64,000 nt of DNA from the NCBI RefSeq assembly GCF_000830505.1, contig NZ_JXOK01000063.1, positions 1 to 64,000 of the forward strand, written 5' to 3'. The translations under genes and the position numbers were made by a program. The DNA is from Vibrio mytili (GTDB lineage: Bacteria > Pseudomonadota > Gammaproteobacteria > Enterobacterales > Vibrionaceae). A model generated the notes under the pieces. It was given only the letters and a program-made list of their open reading frames with translations. It searched no databases and was not told where the DNA came from. Positions 44,640-54,850 of this stretch are shown here, one piece after another (position 1 is the stretch's first letter; the number at the start of each line of letters is the position of its first letter).

Positions 44640-45811
44640 TTAGATTTTTAGCTGAATTTCGTCGTAACCACCAGCAGCTTTAAACCAAGCGGTGAGGTGG
44701 GTCTTCAGGTCTTTCAATTCATCAGGACCAATTAAGGCTAAGCTAGGTCTTCGGCTCGAGTAATGTCGTTGTGACGAAGAGGTCTGAAGCTGACTAGCAT
44801 TGCTCGTGCCTGTAGGCCTCCGAGAAGATCTCGAAGTGATTCCAGCTTGTATAGCGTATCATCACCATCATCTCGCATACCTTTTGTTTTGCATTCAATA
44901 ATGTGTAGCTTATTGTTCACAACGGTTGCAACATCGAGCTCGTTGCGGACTTCGCTTTCCCCTCGTGTTCGGTACACTTGAACGTTCAAAGAGCGGTCTT
45001 GGATTGTCGGCATGGTATCTTGAATTTGTTTCACGGTACTGTTTACCAGTGTTTCCAACCATTCACCATTAGAGAAACGGCGAGCGTCTTCATTGGCGAA
45101 GGTTAAGATCCCATTTTCATAGGTGGCGATTTTTGCGTCAACAAGATCGGTCAGCAACATATTGAGCTCGCGGTAGCCTTGTTGCTTTTCCGACAGTTCT
45201 ACGTCTAGCTTTTGCTCTTTGCGGCAAGTGGTTGCAAGATAATTTAAGGTTGCGAGTCCAGGACCAAGCTCAAGAGCATTGGAGGCCCAACGCTCACCCA
45301 GCGCATAAAGGGTTTGATCTAATTGGGGAGAAATATCGACAGTTTGGAATTCGGCTCGCGCACCGAAAATAGTGAGGTAGTCAGAAATCGTAATATGGTC
45401 TTCGACTTCCGTCTCTTCTTTTCCGTCCGGATACAGCCAACAAAGTTTATCGCTGTTTGGTTCCACGACAAAAATCGGCCAACGGTACGAGCGGAACACT
45501 TCATATACCGATAGAAGTCGATGGCGTAGGCCACAACTGGCGTTAAGTTTGACATCTTCTCCTCGATCAAACAGGTCTTTTGCTAATGTTTGAATGGATT
45601 GTTTAATCAAAGAGGTGTTGACTTCAGACGGTATCTCAAAAAACTCAGAGGTAATCTCTCTTTGTTTCAACACACTACTCAGTCGTTCAAATATGCTTTC
45701 TTGGCTTTTCTCACCAATAAAAACGATATGCTTACTTACCGTGCGATTATCCAATAGAGGAGTGACCAATCTCACCGGGTCTTGGTCGATAATGCCAACA
45801 TGAACAGCCAT
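44640..45811 (-). CDS. DUF1887/Card1-like CARF-domain nuclease (one frame break), about 390 aa
   Basis: The N-terminal half is a CARF-like Rossmann domain (MAVHVGIIDQDPVRLVTPLL, KHIVFIGEKSQ, NASCGLRHRLLSVYE). A winged-helix linker follows, then a restriction-like PD-(D/E)XK domain with EVRNELDVATV and LHIIECKTK (catalytic Asp and Glu-x-Lys, near residues 294–312). It is the Vibrio VC1899-type protein, as I remember it, the structural relative of Card1/Can2. The annotated frame stops at 44738; restoring one T (GCT-TTA) adds ALIGPDELKDLKTHLTAWF to a stop at 44640. Cyclic-oligoadenylate control is known for Card1, not shown for this branch. Confidence 0.85.
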
Positions 45812-45900
45812 ATTTTTTCCTTTTTATGTGACCGCTCTAAAAGATAAATGCAAAAAGGTGAGCCGGTCATACATAAGCATATGTAGACACAAAGAACAAA

Positions 45901-45936
45901 AAACAAGGGCGACTTGATAAAAAGTCGCCCTTGTTT
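45901..45936 (-). terminator. Terminator between the chemoreceptor and CARF-nuclease genes
   Basis: AAACAAGGGCGACTT (45901–45915) pairs with AAGTCGCCCTTGTTT (45922–45936), a perfect 15-bp stem with a 6-base loop. It follows the chemoreceptor stop on the minus strand. Confidence 0.85.
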
Positions 45937-45964
45937 CATTAGTTAGTATAAATCATGGTGTTGG

Positions 45965-47954
45965 CTATAGCTTAAATCGGTGTACCAGCGCGTTTTGTTG
46001 GTGAGCCAACTGAGTGAGTGATTCACTGGTGTGAGCAATACTCGACATGGCTTGATAACTTTCGTCGGCGATATTGTTAATGTCTTCGATGCTACGTGCA
46101 ATATCCGCTGACGTTTCACTTTGCTCTGCGGCAGCCTGAGAAATGTGCGTGCTCATCTGTGTTATCTCGATGATCAGTGCTTGAATTTCTTCCATTGAAC
46201 TGTTGGCCTTCGAAGCTTGTTCGACCGACATCTCCATATCGCTCATACAGCTCTGGATGACTTGGTTCGCGGCTTGAGAGCTAGATTGAAGGTTGCTGAT
46301 CATCGACTCAATTTCTGTCGTTGATTGTGTGGTTCTCGATGCCAAAACACGTACTTCATCTGCGACCACAGCGAAACCGCGTCCTTGCTCTCCCGCACGA
46401 GCGGCTTCGATGGCTGCGTTGAGTGCCAATAAATTCGTTTGTTCAGCGATGTTGCGAATGACATCGAGAATGGAACCAATTTGCCCGCTCATTTTTTGCA
46501 ATTCAGAGACCGCCGATACGGACTCGTTGAGACGCAACTCAAGCTGGTTGATGGTCGAGATATTGGTGCTCATGACATTTCTGCCTTGTTCCGATGCTGA
46601 TTCAACCCGTTGAACCATTTCCAAAGAACCTTGAGCACTTTGTGCGACTTCTTGAACCGAGTGAGACATCTCTGTCATTGCGGTCGCAACATTGGCTGTT
46701 TGTTCTCTTTGCGAATTTAATTTGAGCTGTGCATCCGATGAGGTGTGCTCATTACTCGCCGCCGTTGAAGACAAGTCGTCTGACGCGTCATTTAACTTGA
46801 CAAGAATTTCGTGCAAGCTATCTGCCAATGAGTTGATATGGCCACTTACTCGGCTAAATTCATTGTTATAGCGAATATCAATTCGCTGTGTCATATCGCC
46901 TTCGGTTAAGCTCTCAAGTACTTTAAGAATTCTAGTCAAAGGTTCACGCACACTGTGCGCGATATGGTAGCCAATCGCCGCGGCAAACAGGACAACGATG
47001 ATGCCAATGAGGATCGCTTTTGTAACGCCGGCAGAATAGATATTGCCCGCTTCGGCAAGAGATTCATTCAATTTATTGGTCGCAGTCGAATTGAACTGTT
47101 TAAGGATGACCATCGCGGAATCGACTTTGTTTGCAAGGTTAGCAATATTGTTATAAAGCGCAGCGCGGGCGTTAGGTAGTTGTTATGCTGATCCAGCACG
47201 CCACCACGCTGACCAACGTCGCGAGTAAACTGCTCAACAGAATCACCGAATGCTTTTTTCAGCTCTGGCAACTGAGCAACCAGACCACGAAATGCATAGT
47301 TAAGATGAGTCACCGCTTTGCGGTTTTTGGCCACAGCTTCTGTTACAAATTCAGGGTCCGAACTCGCCAATGCATCAGACGTAATGACTTCGGCATCTTT
47401 TAACTTGATGAAGTAACTCTTCGCCATGACTTTCACTGAAATACTTGACTGGTCTGCAACGTACTCCTTAAGACCGACAGACAACTGGGTTTGTAGGGTT
47501 TGGAAGCGTCGAGAAGATTTTTGGACCTCCTCTTGTGCTGCAAACATCGCTTCGTAGTTGTCCATCGCCTCTAAGGCTTCTGTAAAGTAGCTTTGTTCTA
47601 TGGTTTGCAGTTCGGAGTAAGATTCCGCAAGAGAAGGGTACATCTTGCTTGCAGACTCAAGTTGGCTCAAGGTTTCCTTAAATCGTTGTTGTGATTTAGC
47701 AAATTCCTGACGCATTTCTTCCATGCGTTGTTTATTCTCTGTAGTGAGGAAGTCTTTGAACGACTTATCAGCAGAAAGCAACTCGACACTGGTTTGATTA
47801 GATAAAGAGACAAGTGGTAAAGACGATTTGGAAACATTTGCAAATTTTCCATGAATATCGCTCATTCCACCATCATGATGGTAATGGTGACGGCAAATAG
47901 GACGATGATCAGCGCGAACCCTGCATACATCCGTTTAATAACTGAACCTCGCAT
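45965..47954 (-). CDS. Methyl-accepting chemotaxis protein (two frame breaks), about 663 aa
   Basis: Three minus-strand frames join: (1) from ATG 47954, [19 protein letters not shown] (TM1); (2) the long helical periplasmic sensor region ([20 protein letters not shown] ...); (3) TM2 ([20 protein letters not shown]), HAMP and the signalling tip [36 protein letters not shown]. Restoring one G near 47868 and one A near 47180 links them. The tip with [14 protein letters not shown] and flanking glutamates marks a standard MCP that signals through CheW/CheA. Ligand unknown; the helical-bundle sensor suggests a small-molecule or stress input. Confidence 0.9.
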
Positions 47955-48316
47955 ACGTGAGTTTCCTCTCCCAAGAATAGACAACGAAAAAGATAATTTT
48001 CACTAAATAACCACTTGTGAAGACATCGCTAAATCGAAGGTTGTAGTAATCGGAATGCCTTGAATAAACAAATGTCATGAGATTATTGATGATTATCTTA
48101 AAAAAGTAACAAAATTCATCGGATTGTATTGAGTATGTGAAGCACATTTTATGACGCATACGACAAAAATAGGCTCTGCTCTAAAGTATTAACGGAGAAT
48201 GTTAACTCAAGCGAGTTCGTCGATGGCGCTTACTTTGGTAAAACCCTTGTTTTTATTGAGCTCTGCGTAGGCTTGACGCATACTAAAGTGACTCAACCTC
48301 ATAAAATGGAGCTCCC
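47955..48316. other. Intergenic region between chemoreceptor and hinT
   Basis: 362 bases without a gene between divergent transcripts; it should hold both promoters. AT-rich, no conspicuous repeat. Confidence 0.4.
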
Positions 48317-48666
48317 ATGGCAGAAGAGACGATATTTAGTAAAATTATTCGTAAGGAAATCCCAGCAGACGTTCTCTATCAAGATGATTTAGTGACGCTT
48401 TTCGTGATATTAATCCACGCGCGCCAAGCCATATTCTTATCATCCCAAATAAGTTGATCCCAACCACCAATGACGTGGAAGTCGAAGACGAAGCGATGAT
48501 GGGACGCCTATTTACGGTTGCGAAAAAACTTGCCAAAGAAGAGGGTATCGCCGAAGACGGTTATCGCCTTATCTTAAATTGTAACCCACACGGTGGGCAG
48601 GAAGTCTACCATGTCCACATGCACCTACTCGGCGGTCGTCCGCTTGGTCCAATGGTCGTGAGCTAA
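48317..48666 (+). CDS. hinT: HIT-family purine nucleoside phosphoramidase HinT (one frame break), 116 aa
   Basis: Hydrolyses nucleoside 5'-phosphoramidates and adenylated amines. [27 protein letters not shown] is followed by a derailment; restoring one G (GAC-GGC-TTT) near 48396 gives [21 protein letters not shown] and the C-terminal part to the stop. The HIT signature [15 protein letters not shown] (HxHxH) is present near the end. Length equals the E. coli protein within a few residues, so the gene is normal apart from the one-base gap. Confidence 0.92.
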
Positions 48667-48671
48667 CGATA

Positions 48672-48690
48672 GGGGGTGGAGTGCCACCCC
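48672..48690 (+). terminator. Hairpin downstream of hinT
   Basis: GGGGTGG and CCACCCC pair around AGTG, followed by ATTGTTATATTT; a plausible weak terminator of hinT. Confidence 0.5.
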
Positions 48691-48790
48691 ATTGTTATAT
48701 TTCCCGTGGACTCAATCTCTAATCGCTATAACAATTTGTCTTTAGAGCAAGGCGATTAGAGATTGTCTTTAAAGCACACATTTAGTGGAG

Positions 48791-50194
48791 ATGACTGTGA
48801 AACTCGGTGTGAAGTTGCTTGGACTGATAACTTGGACTGCCTTGGCATCGGGGTGTGCAAACCTTTCTGCAGGTAACTTGTTTAGTCACTACAGCGCTCA
48901 AAACCAAGACGTTTATCAAGCGTTGGTTGCCGGCCAATATGCTGAAGCAAAGGAAAGCCACTCGAGCGACGTCGGTGGCGAGATTCTTGGCAACCTTGAA
49001 GAGGGGCGATTGTCCTTTCTTGCACAAGATTACCCTGATAGTTTTAGTGCGTTCGAACAAAGTGATCAGGCGGTCAAAGTGCTGCAAGAGCGGGCGACCG
49101 TGTCGGTATCCGAAACAGCAACAAGCGTTGGCTCTCTCGCGGTCAATGACAATCTCAATGATTATCAACCAGCAGATTACGAACTTGGTTTTTTACATTT
49201 GTACTTAGGTCTTAACTACCTGCAAAAAAATGATCTTGAAGGCGCGTTAGTCGAAGTTCGTCGAGCCAATCAAGTGCAAGAGGCGGCAAGGAAAGCGCGT
49301 GAAAAAGAGCTAAAAGCTGCTGAAAAAGACATGCTAAGCCAAGGTATGTCTGCCAACTTGGGCAGTGTGTTAGCGAATTACCCCGATGCAGGAGATAAGC
49401 TCGGAGCGGTGCAAAATGGCTATTTATTCTATTTGTCGGGGTTACTTTATGAAGCATCACGAGATTTAAACAGTGCTTATGTCGACTATAGACGCGCGTT
49501 AGCTGTGATGCCAAACAACCAACAAGTTATTGAAAGTACATTATATGCCGCTAAAAAGTTAGGTATGCGTGAAGATTTGCGTAAGCTTGAAAAACGTTAT
49601 GGTAAAGCCCCATCAGGGTTAAATTCGTCTCAAGGACGGGTCATTATCCTTGATGAGCAAGGGGTGGTTGAAGCGCTACAGGGGTGGCGTATCGACTTGC
49701 CGATACGTGATAGTCGAGATAATTGGGCGATCTACTCTTTGTCTTTGCCTTATTATCCCAATCGCGGCGTAATACGATTGAGTGACTTGGCTCTGAACAA
49801 CAAGAAACTTTCGTCCGGTACTTTGGTCAATGTAAATGCGATGGCGCAAAACGATCTCAATGAACGCCTACTTTCGATAGTCATTCGACAGGCGATCCGT
49901 GTTTGGACGAAAGATCGACTCAGAAAAGAGGCCACCAAACAAGGTGATGATATTGGCAATATCGTTTTCAACGTCTGGAATACATTAACTGAACAGCCTG
50001 ATACTCGAAGTTGGCAAACGTTACCGGCCCAAGTCAAGACGGCATCACAAATCGTCAAGCCTGGTAAACAACGCTTAAACTTAGGTGATCAGGTGTACGA
50101 ATTTGACGTACCTGCACAGCAAACCACATTAGTTTGGGTTTCTAGGCAGGGAGCACACTCAACGGTGTGGCATAAACAACTGGGGAGATTGTAA
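48791..50194 (+). CDS. COG3014-type outer-membrane lipoprotein, 467 aa
   Basis: Signal with lipobox LASGC (Cys near residue 22) after a hydrophobic core (LLGLITWTALASG). The mature protein has TPR-like helices (YQALVAGQYAEAKESH, GFLHLYLGLNYLQKNDLEGALVEVRRAN) and a beta-rich C-terminus. This family sits upstream of ycfL–lpoB in Vibrio and is probably part of the same envelope unit, though its role is not established. ATG at 48791 is preferred to GTG at 48785. The next gene begins in its stop codon. Confidence 0.8.
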   Translation: MTVKLGVKLLGLITWTALASGCANLSAGNLFSHYSAQNQDVYQALVAGQYAEAKESHSSDVGGEILGNLEEGRLSFLAQDYPDSFSAFEQSDQAVKVLQERATVSVSETATSVGSLAVNDNLNDYQPADYELGFLHLYLGLNYLQKNDLEGALVEVRRANQVQEAARKAREKELKAAEKDMLSQGMSANLGSVLANYPDAGDKLGAVQNGYLFYLSGLLYEASRDLNSAYVDYRRALAVMPNNQQVIESTLYAAKKLGMREDLRKLEKRYGKAPSGLNSSQGRVIILDEQGVVEALQGWRIDLPIRDSRDNWAIYSLSLPYYPNRGVIRLSDLALNNKKLSSGTLVNVNAMAQNDLNERLLSIVIRQAIRVWTKDRLRKEATKQGDDIGNIVFNVWNTLTEQPDTRSWQTLPAQVKTASQIVKPGKQRLNLGDQVYEFDVPAQQTTLVWVSRQGAHSTVWHKQLGRL

Positions 50195-50586
50195 TGAGAG
50201 CATGGCTGATTGGCTTGATGGTGATCATTGGTTTAGCGGGATGTGCCGCCAACACGGCGGGTGTACGTATTGATGGTCAGACACAGCAAGTTTTTTTCAA
50301 TGATGACGTACTAGGTAGTCGTTTGGTGGTAGATAACGTCTCGACGACTTATGTCGATGACAGAGCCAGAGGCGTTGTTCAGTTAAGTAGCCAATATAAG
50401 GGCGACCAACAAATTCTTTACCGATTCTATTGGTATGACAATACGGGGCTAGAAGTTAATACCAAGCCCGGACCATGGCGAAAAATGATTGTCCGTGGTT
50501 ATGAATCCGCGATTCTGTCAGAGGTGACCGTTAACCCTAACGGAACACGTTTTCGCGTGCAAATTCGCGAAGCAACAGACAATTAA
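50194..50586 (+). CDS. ycfL: YcfL-family lipoprotein, 130 aa
   Basis: Short lipoprotein: signal ending LAGC (Cys near 17), then a beta-sandwich with GSRLVVDNVSTTYVDDRARGVVQ and YRFYWYDNTGLEVN, matching the YcfL (DUF1425) family. Its ATG overlaps the preceding stop (TAATG). It is followed by lpoB, as in enterobacteria, so a peptidoglycan-related envelope role is likely by context. Confidence 0.85.
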   Translation: MRAWLIGLMVIIGLAGCAANTAGVRIDGQTQQVFFNDDVLGSRLVVDNVSTTYVDDRARGVVQLSSQYKGDQQILYRFYWYDNTGLEVNTKPGPWRKMIVRGYESAILSEVTVNPNGTRFRVQIREATDN

Positions 50587-50654
50587 TTTACGGCTGTGCC
50601 GTCGTAACCGCGCTGTAAGTAAAGCGTTGGTATGAATGAAACTAAGGAACTCTC

Positions 50655-51245
50655 ATGAAAAAAAGTATTATTGCTCTTTTAGGTCTTGCCGTCATTTTGG
50701 GTGGTTGTTCTAACAAAGTCACTTACGGTGATGCGCAAGCAACAGAAACGACCACGATCGATTTTGGTTCTACCGATCTGCAAACTATTGCCGCAGAAAT
50801 GGTTGATAGCATGATGATGTCGGGTTCTGTAGCGGCAATTACTCGTGACCAACGTCCTATCGTCTTTGTTGAACGCATTAAGAACAAAACCAGTGAACAC
50901 ATTGATACTGAATCCATTACCGACACAATTTCAACTAAAATGCTCAATTCTGGTAAGTTCCGTTTTGTTGATATGGATCGAGTTGATTCTGTGCGTCAGC
51001 AGCTTAACTTCCAAAATACCGATGAACTCGTAAATCAAAGCACTGCGATTCAATTCGGTAAAATGGTAGGGGCTCAATACATGCTATACGGCAACCTGTC
51101 GAGCATTGTGAAAAATGCAGGCAGTGATAAAGATGTCTATTATAAAATGACTATGCGATTGATGGATCTTGAAACGGGCTTGATTGAATGGGCTGATGAG
51201 ACCGAAATTCGCAAAGAGCAATCTAAAAGTTTATTTGGTATGTAA
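50655..51245 (+). CDS. lpoB: LpoB, outer-membrane activator of PBP1b, 196 aa
   Basis: Lipoprotein signal with LGGC (Cys near residue 18). The mature domain is the LpoB/YcfM fold: STDLQTIAAEMVDSMM, RPIVFVERIKNKTSEHIDTESI, KMLNSGKFRFVDMD, AQYMLYGNLSSI and MTMRLMDLETGLIEWADE. In E. coli LpoB crosses the peptidoglycan to stimulate the glycosyltransferase of PBP1b. Position after ycfL and before a thiK-like kinase is the conserved order. Confidence 0.9.
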   Translation: MKKSIIALLGLAVILGGCSNKVTYGDAQATETTTIDFGSTDLQTIAAEMVDSMMMSGSVAAITRDQRPIVFVERIKNKTSEHIDTESITDTISTKMLNSGKFRFVDMDRVDSVRQQLNFQNTDELVNQSTAIQFGKMVGAQYMLYGNLSSIVKNAGSDKDVYYKMTMRLMDLETGLIEWADETEIRKEQSKSLFGM

Positions 51246-51304
51246 ACGGCTGTCTTTGTCTACAGGCTAATAAACCCGAGTCTTTAAACATGGAGTAGCC
51301 ACTA

Positions 51305-52192
51305 ATGGCCTGGTTTTCTTGGCAACAAGCAAAAGAATTAGACCCTAGCCTCAATGCATTAGATGGCTTCTTTAAAGATCCTCCTGTGAAAGTTCAGACA
51401 CTCACAGGAGGATTAACCAATCGTTGTTGGCGGTTGGAACCTTCTCAAGGACGTGCGTACGTATGGCGGCCTAGCAGCATGGTATGTAAGGCTTTTTCCA
51501 TCTCTCGTCATAACGAATATCAGATACTGTTCGCGATTTCACCGCTCAACCTTGGACCAAAGCCTATCTTTGTGCACGAACAAGGCCTCTTAGTTGAGTG
51601 GGTTGAAGGTGACATACTCACCAATGTTGGCGTTGAATTGTCAGAGTTACTGCCTGTCGCCGCGCTTATTCATCGGTATCCGATAAGTGATATTCCAGTC
51701 GTCCCTTTTTCTTATATTGCTCGTCTAGATCATTATTGGCTCGAACTCGAAGGCCAATATGCTGGGACGCAATTTGAAGCGCTGTATCGTCAATGGCGCA
51801 CAGATCCCAGCGTTGACATCATTGAGCCTGCACTGTGTCACTTCGACTTGGGCTGTTATAACCTAGTAAAGAGCCACCATGAAGGGCTCAAAGTCATTGA
51901 CTGGGAGTACGCTGCTATTGCGGATCCGAGGTTAGACTTGGCGATAGCATTGCAAGTTGCTGGGGCCTCGTCGGTTGAGGAGTCTGTTCTACAGTATTGC
52001 CAATTGCGTGGCATTGAGCAGACCTCTAGCTGGCTAGAAGGTGTAAAAGCATGGCAACCGCGTAGTTTAGTCCTAGCGATGCTTTGGTATCTGCTTGCTT
52101 ATAAATTGTGGGAAGATGAACAATACTTATTCAGTGCGAACGAGTTTAAAGACTTATTGTGCCTAGAAGGTCACTGTTTTGAAAACTCGTGA
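51305..52192 (+). CDS. thiK: Thiamine/choline-kinase-type phosphotransferase (ThiK-like), 295 aa
   Basis: APH fold: N-terminal LTGGLTNRCWRLE nucleotide loop, catalytic LCHFDLGCYNLV (HxDxxxxN, near residue 177) and VIDWEYAAIADPRLDLA (metal Asp, near 197). In E. coli the gene between lpoB and nagZ/ycfP is thiK (thiamine salvage). The assignment rests on fold and position; choline or aminoglycoside-like substrates cannot be excluded. ATG at 51305 follows GGAGTAGCC. Confidence 0.78.
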   Translation: MAWFSWQQAKELDPSLNALDGFFKDPPVKVQTLTGGLTNRCWRLEPSQGRAYVWRPSSMVCKAFSISRHNEYQILFAISPLNLGPKPIFVHEQGLLVEWVEGDILTNVGVELSELLPVAALIHRYPISDIPVVPFSYIARLDHYWLELEGQYAGTQFEALYRQWRTDPSVDIIEPALCHFDLGCYNLVKSHHEGLKVIDWEYAAIADPRLDLAIALQVAGASSVEESVLQYCQLRGIEQTSSWLEGVKAWQPRSLVLAMLWYLLAYKLWEDEQYLFSANEFKDLLCLEGHCFENS

Positions 52193-52397
52193 GAATTTCC
52201 TCTGAAACAGTAAGGAATTAGTGGTAATTTTAAGGAAAGTAACAATTTTACTCAAATGACTTCATAACGCGGGCGGTACGGATGTTGTTTGCGCTGAACC
52301 TGGGGAAGCGTACGTTTTGTCAACATCATCGATACTGAACATTCATTATCACAAGCATCATGAAGTTGTGCGAAGAATTTAACAGGGAGAGGTCCAC

Positions 52398-52937
52398 ATG
52401 ATTATTTACTTACACGGTTTTGACAGTACAAGTCCGGGTAACCACGAAAAAGTTCTACAGTTACAGTTCATTGACGATGATGTTCGTTTTGTCAATTACA
52501 GTACACTGCATCCTAAGCACGACATGCAGCATCTATTAAAAGAAGTGTCCAAAGTGATAGACCAATCGGACGATCCTAATCCTCTTATTTGTGGGGTGGG
52601 GTTAGGAGGATACTGGTCAGAGCGTATCGGATTTCTCTGCGGTATCAAACAGGTCATGTTTAATCCGAATTTACATCCTGAAGAAAACATGGCGGGACGT
52701 ATTGATCGCCCTGAAGAATATGAAGATATTGCAACAAAGTGTGTCGATCAGTTTCGCGCGAAGAACAAGGGGCGCTGCTTAGTCATTTTGTCTAAAGAAG
52801 ATGAAGTGCGAAACAATAATGAAACCGCAGCGGAACTAGAAAAGCATTACCAAATCATTTGGGATGACACTCAAACACACAAATTTAAGAAGATCTCCCA
52901 GCATTTACAGACGATGAAGGAATTTAAGAACACTTAA
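52398..52937 (+). CDS. ycfP: YcfP-family (UPF0227) alpha/beta-hydrolase-like protein, 179 aa
   Basis: [18 protein letters not shown] is the family start; [17 protein letters not shown] (near residue 68) is a degenerate nucleophile elbow with Gly in place of the Ser in GxSxG (GVGLGGYW), so catalysis is doubtful. It ends with the His-containing TQTHKFKKI. 179 residues is standard. A strong terminator follows. Confidence 0.88.
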   Translation: MIIYLHGFDSTSPGNHEKVLQLQFIDDDVRFVNYSTLHPKHDMQHLLKEVSKVIDQSDDPNPLICGVGLGGYWSERIGFLCGIKQVMFNPNLHPEENMAGRIDRPEEYEDIATKCVDQFRAKNKGRCLVILSKEDEVRNNNETAAELEKHYQIIWDDTQTHKFKKISQHLQTMKEFKNT

Positions 52938-52966
52938 TCGTTCGAAGTTAAATCAAGAATACCAAC

Positions 52967-52998
52967 AGCAGCACGCCGTCAACGCGTGCTGCTTTTTT
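52967..52998 (+). terminator. Terminator of ycfP
   Basis: AGCAGCACGC (52967–52976) pairs with GCGTGCTGCT (52984–52993), loop CGTCAAC, then TTTTT. Confidence 0.88.
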
Positions 52999-53413
52999 AT
53001 CTAATTAATATTTGTTTATCTTTTGGTCATTTTTCTTGTTGCAATGTGGCACGAAAGTGTCGTTTTAGAGACAACAAAATTTCGCCAAACCGTATCTTGA
53101 GTAAGGATTTTGGTTGCCTTCAAAACACGGCTCTATATAATGAAGTGAGCTCAAATAATTTGATAAAAATCAAAAAAAAATGAGAGCGAGTAGCAAACTT
53201 GCCCATTTTCTCTGGGTTGATATGACCCAGCTTAGATGTTCAGTGTTGATAATTAATTGATAAAAAACAAAACACAATACATCAGTTTTAATCCAAAACC
53301 TGTTGAAACCCTCTAACCGTTAAGAATTCATCGGTTGGATACTTCTCGCAGCAGCGCTGGCAGTGAAGTATCGAGCTGAACCCATTTATTCATTTTTGTA
53401 GAGGAAAATCATT
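52999..53413. other. Long regulatory region upstream of ndh
   Basis: 415 non-coding bases with the FNR-like box at 53160–53173. No small gene is convincing, although a 65-codon frame (52986–53183) exists. Confidence 0.5.
53160..53173. promoter_or_regulatory. FNR-like box upstream of ndh
   Basis: TTGAT-AAAA-ATCAA is the exact FNR consensus. In E. coli FNR represses ndh in the absence of oxygen; the box here lies about 240 bases before the ndh start. Confidence 0.75.
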
Positions 53414-54703
53414 GTGACACGCATTATCGTTGTAGGCGGCGGTGCTGGTGGCCTAGAGTTGGCGACTAAGCTTGGCCGAACTCTTGGTCGTAAGAACCGC
53501 GCGCAAATTACGCTGGTAGACCGTAAAGCGAGCCACTTGTGGAAGCCATTGCTGCACGAAGTAGCGACAGGTTCATTGGATGAAGGCGTCGATGCACTTA
53601 GCTACCGTGCCCACGCAAAAAATCATAGTTTCGATTTCCAAATGGGCAGCCTTGCAGACATTGATCGTGAACGTAAAGTGATCACCTTGAGCGAATTAAG
53701 AGACGAGCACGACGAACTTCTTATCCCAAGCCGCGAGATAGAGTACGACATTCTTGTCATGGCGATTGGCTCAACATCCAATGACTTCAACACTCCAGGT
53801 GTTCGTGACAACTGTATTTTCCTCGATAGTCCTGAGCAAGCCCATCGATTCCGTACGGAAATGAACAATGAGTTCCTTAAGTTGCATGCTAAGAACGGGA
53901 ACGGCACGGTTGATATCGCCATTGTCGGTGCAGGTGCAACGGGCGTAGAGCTGTCTGCAGAGCTACACAATGCAGTTAAAGAGCTGCGTGCTTATGGTTT
54001 TGGCGATCTTGATTCTAGCAAACTCAACGTTAACCTGATCGAAGCGGGTGAGCGTATTCTTCCTGCATTGCCTCCTCGCATTTCTACTGCCGCGCATCAA
54101 GAACTGGTTAAGCTTGGTGTGAACGTACGTACGGCGACGATGGTGACGAAGGCTGAAAAAGACGGTTTAACCACCAAAGACGGCGAAAAAATCAACGCGA
54201 AAATCATGGTTTGGGCTGCGGGCATCAAAGCGCCTGATTTCATCAAAGACATTGCGGGCCTGGAAACCAACCGTATTAACCAACTGGTCGTCAAAGACAC
54301 CCTGCAAACCACGCGTGATGACGATATTTTCGTTATCGGTGATTTGGCGCAATGTACGCAAGCTGACGGATCGTTTGTTCCACCGCGTGCACAAGCCGCT
54401 CACCAAATGTCGACGCAAGCCTTTAAGAACATTGTGGCAAAGATCAACAACCGTGAACTTAAGCCTTACGTGTACAAAGACCATGGTTCATTAGTTTCAC
54501 TTAGCCAGTTTTCAACCGTCGGTAGCTTAATGGGTAACTTAACCAAAGGCTCGATGATGGTCGAAGGACGTATCGCTCGCGTGGTGTATATTTCATTGTA
54601 TCGTATGCATTTGATGGCGCTGCATGGAATGTTCAAAACCGGACTCATGATGCTAGTTGGTCGCATCAACCGAGTGTTACGACCAAACCTAAAACTACAC
54701 TAA
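53414..54703 (+). CDS. ndh: Type II NADH:quinone dehydrogenase, 429 aa
   Basis: Non-proton-pumping NADH oxidase of the inner-membrane face. FAD motif [18 protein letters not shown] at the start, NAD motif [18 protein letters not shown] near residue 171, and FVIGDLAQC (second FAD motif, near 307). Ends with an amphipathic C-terminal region ([22 protein letters not shown]) for membrane attachment. Start GTG at 53414 with GAGGAAA upstream; length matches E. coli Ndh (434). Confidence 0.95.
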   Translation: MTRIIVVGGGAGGLELATKLGRTLGRKNRAQITLVDRKASHLWKPLLHEVATGSLDEGVDALSYRAHAKNHSFDFQMGSLADIDRERKVITLSELRDEHDELLIPSREIEYDILVMAIGSTSNDFNTPGVRDNCIFLDSPEQAHRFRTEMNNEFLKLHAKNGNGTVDIAIVGAGATGVELSAELHNAVKELRAYGFGDLDSSKLNVNLIEAGERILPALPPRISTAAHQELVKLGVNVRTATMVTKAEKDGLTTKDGEKINAKIMVWAAGIKAPDFIKDIAGLETNRINQLVVKDTLQTTRDDDIFVIGDLAQCTQADGSFVPPRAQAAHQMSTQAFKNIVAKINNRELKPYVYKDHGSLVSLSQFSTVGSLMGNLTKGSMMVEGRIARVVYISLYRMHLMALHGMFKTGLMMLVGRINRVLRPNLKLH

Positions 54704-54712
54704 GTTTTACGT

Positions 54713-54744
54713 AAAAAACCGGAGCTAAAGTGCTCCGGTTTTTT
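54713..54744 (+). terminator. Terminator of ndh
   Basis: AAAAAACCGGAGC pairs with GCTCCGGTTTTTT around TAAAGT, giving a strong intrinsic terminator 9 bases after the stop. Confidence 0.9.
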
Positions 54745-54850
54745 GTTGGCTGTTAAGCTAGAAAAATAGCTTGTACTTGATATGCTCAGCTAACTTCCTG
54801 CAGAGTAAGGTGTTTAGTAATAAAAAGCAGCAAAAGCACTGCTTAATAGT

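Noticed and set aside
52986-53183. 65-codon plus-strand frame upstream of ndh
   Set aside because: It begins inside the ycfP terminator and covers the FNR box; regulatory DNA rather than a gene.
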